DNA of 64,000 bases. Origin: Acidocella aromatica. GTDB lineage: Bacteria > Pseudomonadota > Alphaproteobacteria > Acetobacterales > Acetobacteraceae. The stretch covers positions 1 to 64,000 of the forward strand of contig NZ_JACHFJ010000013.1 in assembly GCF_014201825.1 (NCBI RefSeq), read 5' to 3'. Below are positions 16,817-24,976 of the stretch, piece by piece. The translations under genes and the position numbers were made by a program. The first letter of the stretch is position 1. Each line of letters opens with the position of its first letter. The notes under the pieces were generated by a model. It had not been told where the DNA came from, did no database searches, and saw only the letters and a list, made by a program, of their open reading frames with translations.

Positions 16817-18220
16817 TCAATGCCCCGCGTTGGTGGCGGAGAAATCGGGAGTGAGGCCGGAAGCGGCGAGCTGGGCGGCCAGCGCGGCCTTGAGGCGTTC
16901 CAGACCGGCCTCGGAGGTGCTTTCCGCGCGGGCGACCAGCACCGCCTGGGTGTTGGAGGCGCGCAGCAGCCACCAGCCATCTGCGGTGTTCACGCGCACG
17001 CCATCGGTGTCGGAGACCTTCTCGCCCGCGTCCTTCAGGCGCGCGGCGACCTCGGCCACCACGGCGAATTTGCGGTCCTCGTCGCAGTCGAAGCGCAGCT
17101 CCGGGGTGTTCAGCACGGCGGGCAGGCTGGCGCGGAACTCGCCCACGGTGCCCGGGGTGCGGGAGATCACGCCCAGCACGCGCACGGCGGCGTAGAGCGC
17201 GTCGTCGAACCCGTACCATTTGTCGTTATAGAAGATATGGCCCGACATCTCGCCCGCGAGCGGCGAGCCCAGCTCCGCCATCTTGGACTTGATGAGCGAA
17301 TGCCCGGTCTTCCACATCAGCGGCTGGCCACCGGCCTTGGCCACTTCGTCGAACAGCACCTGGCTCGCCTTCACATCGGCGATGATCGTCGCCCCCGGAT
17401 GCTGGCGCAGCACGTCGCGCGCCATCAGGATCAGGAACTGGTCGCCGAACAGGATGTGCCCCTCATTGTCCACCAGGCCGATGCGGTCGGCGTCGCCGTC
17501 GAACGCGATGCCGACATCCGCCCCTTCCGCCGCCACGGCGGCGATCAGCTGCTCCAGATTCTTCGGCACGGTCGGGTCCGGGTGATGCGCGGGGAAGGTA
17601 CCATCGATCTTCGCGTTCAGTACCTTGTGCTCGCCGGGCAGCTGCTCCAGCAACTTCACCAGCACGTCGCCCGCGGCGCCGTTGCCGTTATCCCACACCA
17701 CCTTCAGCTTGCGCTCGCCGTCCCAGTCCTGGACCATGCGGGCGACATAGGCGTCCGAGATATCCTTCTGCACCACGCCGCCCTGGCTGGCGGGCACCAC
17801 CTGCCCCGCGGCGGCGCGGGCGCCGAGATCCTGGATCTGCTTGCCGAAGAACGGCTTGTTCTTCAGCATCATCTTGAAGCCGTTATAGTTGGGCGGGTTG
17901 TGGCTGCCGGTCACCATCACCGCGCCATCGGCGGGCTCGGTGAAGGATGCGTAATACAGCATCGGCGTCGGCCCCTGGCCGACATCGACCACATCCATGC
18001 CGCTCTCGGTCAGCCCCTTGATCAGCGCCGCCGCCAGAGCGGGCGAGGACAAGCGGCCATCGCGCCCCACGGCGACCTTGCGCCCGCCCGCCTCGGCGAC
18101 CATCGAGCCGAACACGCGGCCAATGGCGAAGGCATCGGCCTCGGTCAGCGTCTCGCCGACAATGCCGCGGATATCATATTCGCGCAGCGAGCTGGCGTGG
18201 AATTTGTGGGAAAAGGTCAT
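16817..18220 (-). CDS. Phosphomannomutase / phosphoglucomutase
   Basis: A 467-residue alpha-D-phosphohexomutase. The phosphoserine is S106 in VTGSHNPPNYNGFK; the metal loop is AFDGDADR; the sugar loop is GEMSGH; the phosphate loop is LLRASNTQ. It interconverts mannose-6-P/mannose-1-P and usually glucose-6-P/glucose-1-P (AlgC/ManB type). Followed downstream by the bidirectional terminator; galU lies upstream on the same strand but is separated by its own terminator. It supplies sugar-1-phosphates for nucleotide sugars used by the envelope glycosyltransferases at 47-60 kb, which is inference from pathway logic. Confidence 0.92.
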   Translation of the reverse strand: MTFSHKFHASSLREYDIRGIVGETLTEADAFAIGRVFGSMVAEAGGRKVAVGRDGRLSSPALAAALIKGLTESGMDVVDVGQGPTPMLYYASFTEPADGAVMVTGSHNPPNYNGFKMMLKNKPFFGKQIQDLGARAAAGQVVPASQGGVVQKDISDAYVARMVQDWDGERKLKVVWDNGNGAAGDVLVKLLEQLPGEHKVLNAKIDGTFPAHHPDPTVPKNLEQLIAAVAAEGADVGIAFDGDADRIGLVDNEGHILFGDQFLILMARDVLRQHPGATIIADVKASQVLFDEVAKAGGQPLMWKTGHSLIKSKMAELGSPLAGEMSGHIFYNDKWYGFDDALYAAVRVLGVISRTPGTVGEFRASLPAVLNTPELRFDCDEDRKFAVVAEVAARLKDAGEKVSDTDGVRVNTADGWWLLRASNTQAVLVARAESTSEAGLERLKAALAAQLAASGLTPDFSATNAGH

Positions 18221-18300
18221 ACTTGCCTCATGCGGTGCTGATCTAAAATCCAGCAGGGTTGTGGCTTGAATTTGCGGCTAATTTTGGGCCGCGCGGAGAT

Positions 18301-18329
18301 AAAAAAGGCCCGCCGGTTTGGGCGGGCCT
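18301..18329 (-). terminator. Rho-independent terminator after galU
   Basis: On the minus strand: AGGCCCGCC (from 18329), a 6-base loop, GGCGGGCCT, then T6 (18306-18301). A 9-bp perfect stem directly downstream of the galU stop. Confidence 0.88.
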
Positions 18330-18339
18330 GCGGGCAGCC

Positions 18340-19215
18340 TTAGCTGTTGACGTAATTCTTGAGGAACTCGCGCACGGCGGGGCCGAGATCCGGGCGGGAG
18401 AGCGAGAAGGCGATCTGCGCCTCCAGGAAGCCGATCTTGTCGCCGCAATCGAAGCGCTTGCCCTCGAATTTCAGGCCATGGAACGGCGTGTGGCCGATCA
18501 TCTTGGCCATAGCGTCGGTCAGCTGCACTTCGTTGCCGGCACCGGCCTCCATGCGGGAGAGATAGCCGATCACCTCCGGCAGCAGCACGTAGCGGCCGAT
18601 GATGGAGAGATTGGAGGGCGCGTCCTCCGGCTTGGGCTTCTCGACCAACCCGGTGACCTCCACGCGGTCGCCTTCGGTTTCGCCCACCTTGAGGATGCCG
18701 TAACGGCTGGTGTGCTCGCGCGGCACCTCGGAGACGGCCACGACATTACCGCCGGTCTCGTTATACACCTTCACCAGCTGCTCGGTGCAGGGCGTCTGGC
18801 TCAGCACCAGATCATCCGGCAGCAGAATGGCGAACGGGTCGTCACCAATGAAGGTGCGGGCGCACCAGATGGCATGGCCCAAGCCCAGGGGCACCTGCTG
18901 GCGCACGGTGGTGATGGCGCCCGGCGGCATCGCCTCCTCGCGCAGCAGCTCCAGCGCCTCGCGCTTGTTGCGCTCGGCCAGGGTGGCTTCCAGCTCGAAG
19001 GCGATGTCGAAATGGTCGATCAGCGCCGTCTTGCCGCGGCCGGTGACCATGCAGAATTGGTCGATACCAGCGGCGCGCGCTTCGTCCACCGCGTACTGGA
19101 TCAGCGGCTTGTCGACGACCGGCAGCATTTCCTTGGGCATCGCCTTGGTGGCGGGCAGGAAGCGCGTGCCGAGACCAGCAACAGGAAGCACAGCCTTACG
19201 CAACGGTTTTACCAA
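18340..19215 (-). CDS. galU: UTP--glucose-1-phosphate uridylyltransferase
   Basis: A 291-residue GalU making UDP-glucose. Motifs: LPVAGLGTRFLPATKAMPKEMLPVVDKP (nucleotide-binding loop), LPDDLVL (metal Asp), GLVEKPKPEDAPSNLSIIGRYVL and KRFDCGDKIG. The start is TTG at 19215: a consensus AAGGAGG lies at 19227-19221, five bases upstream, and the protein N-terminus (MVKPLRKAVLPVAG) fits, so the rare start codon is well supported. It provides the UDP-sugar precursor for envelope glycans. Confidence 0.94.
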   Translation of the reverse strand: MVKPLRKAVLPVAGLGTRFLPATKAMPKEMLPVVDKPLIQYAVDEARAAGIDQFCMVTGRGKTALIDHFDIAFELEATLAERNKREALELLREEAMPPGAITTVRQQVPLGLGHAIWCARTFIGDDPFAILLPDDLVLSQTPCTEQLVKVYNETGGNVVAVSEVPREHTSRYGILKVGETEGDRVEVTGLVEKPKPEDAPSNLSIIGRYVLLPEVIGYLSRMEAGAGNEVQLTDAMAKMIGHTPFHGLKFEGKRFDCGDKIGFLEAQIAFSLSRPDLGPAVREFLKNYVNS

Positions 19216-19316
19216 GAGTTCCTCCTTATTCGGTGGTCTCGTCGTTCAGTGCCACGCCCCAGCGGAGCGGGCAAGCTGAATGACACCCGAGCAATACGTT
19301 TCCAACAGAGAACGAC

Positions 19317-20306
19317 TCAGGCCGGGTTGGCCTGGGCCTGATCGGCGGGCACCTTCATCATGGTTCCGGTCATCGGGATGAAGAAGCAACCCATATCGCG
19401 GCGGGAATGGATCTTCCCTGCGGCATCTTTATGGTAAACATAGAAAACCTGCCCCTGCTTGAAGGGCTGGCCGATGGGGATGATCATGCGCCCGCCCGGC
19501 TTGAGCTGCTGGAACAAAGCGGGCGGCGCGTACTGGGCCGCGCAGGTGACGATGATGACATCGAACCCGCCCTGCACCTCGGGCCAGCCGTAATAGCCGT
19601 CGCCCACCTTGGTGGTGACGTTGTCGTAACCCAGCGGCGCGAAAATCTTCTTCACCGCATTGCCCAGCGGCTCGATGATCTCGATGGAATAGGCATGGTC
19701 CACGATGCGCGAGAGCAGCGAGGACTGGAAGCCGGAGCCGGTGCCGATCTCGAGCGAGACGTCGCCCGGCTTCGGGGCGATCACCTGCGTCATGTAGGCC
19801 TGACCCAGATAATCCGAGAGGGCCGAACCATAGCCTAGCGCCCAGGGTTTGGGCGGCTGGTCGTACGCGTCGCCGCAGGTGGAGCGATGCTCCTGGTAGT
19901 TGTAGTGGTAATATTCGCGCGGCAGGGCCTCGAAGGCCGCCAGCACCAGCGGGTCGGGCTTGCCCAGGCGCTCGGTAAGGTACTGGGCGATCAGCTTCAT
20001 CGCGGCGGGCTTGCGGGCCTGGATGGCGTTGAACTGGTCGTCCGCCAGCGTGACCGGACGGCCCGAGGCGGCCATCGCGGCCTCGAAGGCAGCCCTATCC
20101 CACGGCTTGCCGTTCGGGGTGGCCGGAGTGGGCAGCAGCGGGACGGCGGCCTGGGCCGGAGCCGGGCTGGCCGCGGGGGCTTCCGGGGCGATGGCGGGGG
20201 CGGGCGGAACGGCGCTGTTATCGGCGGCGAAAGCCGGGGCGGCGGCGCAGGCGGCAAGGCCCGCGATCAATCCGCGGCGGCTGAGCGTTTCAGAAATGGA
20301 GTCCAA
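19317..20306 (-). CDS. Exported protein-L-isoaspartate O-methyltransferase-like protein
   Basis: A 329-residue protein whose C-terminal 200 residues match PCMT: SAM motif I LEIGTGSGFQ (185-194), then IEIIEPL, VGDGYYGWPEVQGGFDVIIVTCAA and LKPGGRMIIPIG. Unusually for this normally cytosolic repair enzyme, it starts with a twin-arginine-like signal (SRRGLIAGLAACAAAPAFAA) and a proline/alanine-rich linker of about 40 residues. The usual substrate-loop region (IGHGQTISQPY) is changed to LGYGSALSDYLGQAY. It overlaps the upstream spermidine-synthase-like gene by 40 bp. If it is exported, the source of SAM in the periplasm is unclear, so activity there is an open question. Confidence 0.78.
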   Translation of the reverse strand: MDSISETLSRRGLIAGLAACAAAPAFAADNSAVPPAPAIAPEAPAASPAPAQAAVPLLPTPATPNGKPWDRAAFEAAMAASGRPVTLADDQFNAIQARKPAAMKLIAQYLTERLGKPDPLVLAAFEALPREYYHYNYQEHRSTCGDAYDQPPKPWALGYGSALSDYLGQAYMTQVIAPKPGDVSLEIGTGSGFQSSLLSRIVDHAYSIEIIEPLGNAVKKIFAPLGYDNVTTKVGDGYYGWPEVQGGFDVIIVTCAAQYAPPALFQQLKPGGRMIIPIGQPFKQGQVFYVYHKDAAGKIHSRRDMGCFFIPMTGTMMKVPADQAQANPA

Positions 20307-22705
20307 GCAATCTGTCCTTCAAGCGCGGGAAAGCTGAGCGCGGCGATAGTGTACAGAAGAACGGCACCGCCTAAAACCGCATGCAAGCCTATAGTGCGGA
20401 GCAGCAAATTGGCAAAGGGGGTCGCAACGACCGAGAACGCCCCGTTCAGCCCCCAGGCCCAGGGCAGGAAGAACTCGCCCCTGAGTTGCCGCAAGCCCAG
20501 CGGGAATGGCAGCCCCATGGCGAAGCTGACCGGGGCGAGGCACAGCACGATCAGCCCCACGCGCAGCACCAGCGGCAGCCCGCCAGCGGCCAGGGCAGCG
20601 GTGCCGGAGAGCCAGAGCATCGCCACGCCCCAAAGCGCCACAGCCACCCAGGCGAGCCGCATGGCGGCGGTTGCATTGGCGATGCGCCCGGAGACAAAGC
20701 TGCCCAGGCCGGAGAACACCAGCATCGCCCCCAGCACCAGGGAGAAGCCCATGGCCCGGTCATCCAGCACCAAAGAGGCGCGCTCAATGGCGAACAGCTC
20801 TAGGAACAGGAAGCCCAGCGCCAGGACGGAGAAATACACGGCTGGGCGCAGCACCTCATGCCCCTGCCGCGCGCGCCGGGGGGCGGCCAACGGCACCAGC
20901 AGCACCAGTGCCGCGATGATCACCGCCTGGGCCAGCACGGCAAGGTTCACCAGCGCGCCAATCTCGGCCTGGGGCAGGATCTGCAACCGGGCCAGCAACA
21001 GCTTGAGCTGGCTGAGACGCAGAATGGCGTAGAAGGCCGGGCGGTCATCGGTGACGGGGCGCAGGTCGAAGGCGCTGGAGGAAGGCGTCACCTGCCCTGC
21101 CAGAACGCCGGGGGCCTCGTCGGCCAGCGAGTCGTCATCGCCCTGGGTATCCATGGTGCCGTCGGTAAAGGAGACGGCCGGGAGGTCGTTATACAAATTG
21201 GAGCGGGCCGCCACGGCGTCGAAGCCCTGGTAGTAGGAGATGTCGAAGGAGCGGTCGTTGCACCATTTCGCGGCGGCGGCGATGTCGGCGGCGGTGAACG
21301 GTGCCGGGCTGGCCAGTAGCCGCGCGTTCCAGGCCGAGCGGTAGAGGATGAGATGCGCCCCAGGATCCGCCACGCCGCGCAGGATCAAGGCCTCGCGCAT
21401 GGTGGCCATCATGCGCAGCGCATAGGCCGGAAAATCCTGGATCGAGACCGGCACCGAGAGGACACCATTATAGGAGAGCGCCGCGAGATCGGCGGCGAAG
21501 GCCTGGGCCGAGACAGCATAGACATTGGCCGGAGCTTCGTCGAGGAAATCAGCGGAGATGTCGATGACATCATACCCCGCTCCCGGCGTGACCACGGCAC
21601 GCGGATTGTCATTGAAAATTCTCAAATCCGGCGCGGATGGCACGGGCGGAGAACCGTCCAAGCCCTCGCGCAGGGCTTGGTAGAGCACCGGGTCCGGCTC
21701 CAGCGCGGTGAGCGGGCCAGCGCCCAGCGCCCGCGTCTCGGCGATTCGCATCCCGCCCGAGGCGCCGATCAGCAGCGTGTCGGGGTGCGGGCGCAGCGTG
21801 TAGGGCAGAGCGTCCAGCGCGCCAAGGGCGTAGCCCGTCTGCGCCCCCACGCCCGGCATGGGCAGCGAGGCGATACGGATACCGTCGCGGTACAGGCCAT
21901 AAGAGCGCGGCGGACTGGGATAGCCCATCATGCCGGAATTATTGGAGATGTCGGTGTTCACCCGCTCGGTGAAATCGTCGAGCAGCATGTACTCGCCGCG
22001 CGGGCTATGCACGGTGGCCAGCACCTTTGCCCCGGGCGTGTGCAGCGGCGGGTAGATGGGCTTGTACTGGCTGATGGCCGCCTGCGGCCCGAGGCCCAGC
22101 AACGCCTCGCCCGCCAGCAAGGCGACCAATGCCGCCGCTCCTGCCCGCTTGCGCAGCCGCCCCGCCCCCAGCGCTGCCAATGCCAGCAGCGGCAGCAGGT
22201 AGGGGATGAGCGCGAAGGGCGAGACCAGATACATCAGCCCCAGCACCAGCACCGAGCCCAGCCCCGCGCCTAACAGATCCGCCGCATAGACCGCGCCCAC
22301 CCGCGTGGCGTTGGTGGCGAAGCAGAGCGAGACATACAACCCGGTGAGGAAGAAGAAGGGCAGCAGCGCCACGTAATACAGCGCGATCAGCCCGAGCTGC
22401 GGCGCGTAGGTATCCGGGTTTTGCAGCGCCAGCGGGTTGAACGGATTAACGATGACGCCCGCATAACCCAGCGCCGCGCTCAGGCAGAGCAGCGCCGGGA
22501 GCGTGGCGAACAGCCCCGCCGCATGGCGCTGCAACCGCCCCTGCCCTAGCGCCAGCACCACGCCCGAGAGCGCGAACCCGACCATGACGATGGAGATGAC
22601 CCAGTAGCCATAGTCCGACCAATTGGCCACGGCGAAGTAGCGCGTCAGCGCCGTCTCCATGCCGACGGCGGCGGCGGAGACAAGAAACAGCGGCCAGAAT
22701 CTCAT
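20267..22705 (-). CDS. Membrane-embedded spermidine/spermine synthase-like protein
   Basis: An 812-residue fusion: N-terminal transmembrane helices (about residues 1-220), a central soluble Rossmann domain (about 225-570) with a SAM-type glycine loop LLIGASGGMRIAETRALG and the acidic ALEPDP, and a second membrane block of about six helices (about 585-790). This matches the 'fused MFS/spermidine synthase' group, whose substrate is unknown; the loop is less conserved than in SpeE. Its start overlaps the hydrolase stop by ATGA and its end overlaps the exported methyltransferase start, so the three are one operon. Confidence 0.75.
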   Translation of the reverse strand: MRFWPLFLVSAAAVGMETALTRYFAVANWSDYGYWVISIVMVGFALSGVVLALGQGRLQRHAAGLFATLPALLCLSAALGYAGVIVNPFNPLALQNPDTYAPQLGLIALYYVALLPFFFLTGLYVSLCFATNATRVGAVYAADLLGAGLGSVLVLGLMYLVSPFALIPYLLPLLALAALGAGRLRKRAGAAALVALLAGEALLGLGPQAAISQYKPIYPPLHTPGAKVLATVHSPRGEYMLLDDFTERVNTDISNNSGMMGYPSPPRSYGLYRDGIRIASLPMPGVGAQTGYALGALDALPYTLRPHPDTLLIGASGGMRIAETRALGAGPLTALEPDPVLYQALREGLDGSPPVPSAPDLRIFNDNPRAVVTPGAGYDVIDISADFLDEAPANVYAVSAQAFAADLAALSYNGVLSVPVSIQDFPAYALRMMATMREALILRGVADPGAHLILYRSAWNARLLASPAPFTAADIAAAAKWCNDRSFDISYYQGFDAVAARSNLYNDLPAVSFTDGTMDTQGDDDSLADEAPGVLAGQVTPSSSAFDLRPVTDDRPAFYAILRLSQLKLLLARLQILPQAEIGALVNLAVLAQAVIIAALVLLVPLAAPRRARQGHEVLRPAVYFSVLALGFLFLELFAIERASLVLDDRAMGFSLVLGAMLVFSGLGSFVSGRIANATAAMRLAWVAVALWGVAMLWLSGTAALAAGGLPLVLRVGLIVLCLAPVSFAMGLPFPLGLRQLRGEFFLPWAWGLNGAFSVVATPFANLLLRTIGLHAVLGGAVLLYTIAALSFPALEGQIAWTPFLKRSAAAD

Positions 22706-23550
22706 AAGCGGGCTTTGGTCTCCAGGAATTGCCGCATCAACGCGTCGAAGCGGCTGGCGTCATCGACGAACAGCGCATGGCCCGCATTCGGGAAAATCGC
22801 AATAGAGGTGTTGGGCCGGTCGATGAGCAGGTTCTGCGCCTGGCCCTGAAGGCGCGGGCGCACGGCGTAGAGCAGCGGCACATCTGTGGAAAGGATGGCG
22901 TCCTTCCAGTAGCTGCGCGGCACGGGATAGCGCAGCAGCTCCTCGGCCTGGGCCGGAGGCACGCGCAGGCAGGATACGGTAAGCCGGTTGAGATACGATT
23001 CCGCCGGGCAGGTGCGGAACATGCCCTCGACAAAAGCGCGCATCTTGGCCTCGCGGCTCCTTGGCACCGGCATGGGAGGCTGGCGCGAGCCGGGCTGCGG
23101 CACCGGGGCTGGGGTCTCGCCCACGGAATTGTCGATGAGTACCAAGCCAGCCAGCTTGTCGCTGCCGCCCTGGTGGATCCAGGCCAGCGTATCCAGCACG
23201 CCCAGCGACCAGCCGATGACCACCACCTTCCCCGGCAACCGGTCCACCAACTCGCCCAGATCCTCACCGCGCCGGTCCTGGTTATAGCCGGTGGCTGTGA
23301 CCTCCGAGCTACCCTGGCCACGCGGGTCGAACAGCACGACATGATACGACTGGCTGAACGCCTTCAGCTGCGGGCTAAAAATCCAGCCTGGCATGGTCCA
23401 GCCCGGCACAAAAACGAGAAACGGCGCCCCGGCGGGGCCGGCTTCCGTGTAGTGCAGGCGTGCGCCGTCCGAGGTGGTGAAGTAGTAATCCGCCGCCCGC
23501 GCCGGGGTGGCCAGCAAAAGGCCAAGCAGGGCTGAGAGCCAGAACCGCAT
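22702..23550 (-). CDS. Secreted alpha/beta hydrolase
   Basis: A 282-residue alpha/beta-fold hydrolase with a cleavable signal peptide (MRFWLSALLGLLLATPARAA). The nucleophile elbow is VIGWSLGVLD, the oxyanion HG-like segment is VFVPGWTMPGW, and the catalytic histidine is NAGHALFVDD. Likely periplasmic esterase, lipase or haloperoxidase-like enzyme with unknown substrate. First gene of the coupled trio hydrolase / membrane spermidine-synthase-like / exported methyltransferase. Confidence 0.78.
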   Translation of the reverse strand: MRFWLSALLGLLLATPARAADYYFTTSDGARLHYTEAGPAGAPFLVFVPGWTMPGWIFSPQLKAFSQSYHVVLFDPRGQGSSEVTATGYNQDRRGEDLGELVDRLPGKVVVIGWSLGVLDTLAWIHQGGSDKLAGLVLIDNSVGETPAPVPQPGSRQPPMPVPRSREAKMRAFVEGMFRTCPAESYLNRLTVSCLRVPPAQAEELLRYPVPRSYWKDAILSTDVPLLYAVRPRLQGQAQNLLIDRPNTSIAIFPNAGHALFVDDASRFDALMRQFLETKARL

Positions 23551-23603
23551 GCGCCATTTGCCCCTGTGCGGGGCAATGCTGTCAAATGAATTCCGGGACT
23601 GGT

Positions 23604-24560
23604 TTAGCGAGGTGCGGCGGCGCGGTTCAGCCGGTCGTTAATGGCCAGCCCCAGCCCGGTGGCCGGGATCGGCTGCACCGCGATGCATCGCAGCCCCAAC
23701 GCCTGGGCACGGTCATCCAACTCATGCAGCCCCTCGAACAACCGGGCGGCGGCCTCGCGCAGATCGCCGCTGGCGGAGAGCTGGAAACACAGCTTGGCAC
23801 CGGCCAGAGGCGGGCCGAAAGCGAGCAGCGCCTCGTCGGCACCGATTTCCGTGGCATTGAGCCGCACTTGCAGTCCGGGAGCGTAATGCGAGGCCAGCAT
23901 ACCCGGCGAGGCCGGGGCCGACGCCTCACCCATGGCCCGGGCGATGGGGCCGATCTCGGCTTCCAGCGCCTCCAGTGTCACCCCGCCCGGGCGCAGCAGC
24001 ACCGGCGTTTCGCCCGAGAGATCCAGCACCGTGGATTCCACCCCCACCGGGCACGCCCCCGAATCGAGCACGGCGGCAATCCGCCCGCCGAGTTCCGCCA
24101 GCACATGCTGGGCCGTGGTGGGGGAGATGCGCCCGGAGCGATTGGCCGAAGGGCCAACAACCGGCCCGCCGAAAGCTTCCAGAAGTGTTAGCGCCACCGG
24201 CTGCGCGGGCACGCGCACAGCGAGCGTGGCCAGCCCCGCCCCCGCAAGCTGCGAGACAGGACAGCCCTCCTGCCGTGGCAGTACAAGCGTGAGCGGCCCA
24301 GGCCAGAATTTGGCCGCGAGCTTCTCCGCCAGGGCATTGGCTTTCACGTAGCGGAAGGCCGTAGCCGCTGAGGCAAAATGGCAGATCAGGGGGTTGAAGC
24401 TCGGCCGCCCCTTGGCGGCATAAACCGCCGCCACAGCATTGCCGTTACGGGCATCGGCACCGAGTCCGTACACAGTCTCAGTGCCAAAAGCGACGAGTTC
24501 CCCCGCGCGCAGCAGCTCCACCGCCCGGCCGATCTCGTCAGGGGTCAGGCGCTCGGTCAT
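23604..24560 (-). CDS. L-threonylcarbamoyladenylate synthase (Sua5/YrdC type)
   Basis: A 318-residue two-domain Sua5-type enzyme: the YrdC domain with LVAFGTETVYGLGADA, AAKGRPSFNPLI, VVGPSANRSGRISPT and GVESTVLDLS, followed by a linker and a C-terminal Sua5 domain. It makes threonylcarbamoyl-AMP from threonine, bicarbonate and ATP for t6A37 of ANN-decoding tRNAs. It starts 11 bp after rbfA, so it is probably the last gene of the rimP-nusA-infB operon. Confidence 0.92.
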   Translation of the reverse strand: MTERLTPDEIGRAVELLRAGELVAFGTETVYGLGADARNGNAVAAVYAAKGRPSFNPLICHFASAATAFRYVKANALAEKLAAKFWPGPLTLVLPRQEGCPVSQLAGAGLATLAVRVPAQPVALTLLEAFGGPVVGPSANRSGRISPTTAQHVLAELGGRIAAVLDSGACPVGVESTVLDLSGETPVLLRPGGVTLEALEAEIGPIARAMGEASAPASPGMLASHYAPGLQVRLNATEIGADEALLAFGPPLAGAKLCFQLSASGDLREAAARLFEGLHELDDRAQALGLRCIAVQPIPATGLGLAINDRLNRAAAPR

Positions 24561-24571
24561 GCGCGGGAGGT

Positions 24572-24976
24572 CTAGTCTTTGGACTCACCGAGATCGCGCG
24601 CCACTTCCGGCTTGTGCAGGATCTCGTTGATCCGCGTCGCTTCCTCCATCGCCTCATCGGCGACGAATTTCAGCTCCGGGGTCACCCGCAGCCCCAGACG
24701 CGGCGCGATCTGCGCGCGCAGGAACGGCGATACGCGCTTGAGCGCGGGCAGCAGCGGGGCGATGTCCTTGTGCCCAAGCACGGTGGCGAACACCAGGGCG
24801 TGCTTCAGATCCGGGGACATCCGCACTTCCGACACGGTGATGTGCTCGCGTGCCAGCACAGGGTCGTGAAACTCGGTGCGCAGCATCACATCGGAGAGGA
24901 TATGACGGATTTCCTCACCCACCCGCAGCTGGCGCTGCGAGGGGCCGGAATTAGGCTGGGATGATCTCGGTTTCAT
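24572..24976 (-). CDS. rbfA: Ribosome-binding factor A
   Basis: A 134-residue KH-like protein that helps 30S maturation at helix 1 of 16S rRNA. Conserved parts: [14 protein letters not shown] near the N-terminus, [23 protein letters not shown] and the C-terminal [18 protein letters not shown]. The ATG at 24976 ([17 protein letters not shown]) overlaps the infB end by 26 bp; the frame continues further upstream inside infB but without homology. Confidence 0.92.
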   Translation of the reverse strand: MKPRSSQPNSGPSQRQLRVGEEIRHILSDVMLRTEFHDPVLAREHITVSEVRMSPDLKHALVFATVLGHKDIAPLLPALKRVSPFLRAQIAPRLGLRVTPELKFVADEAMEEATRINEILHKPEVARDLGESKD

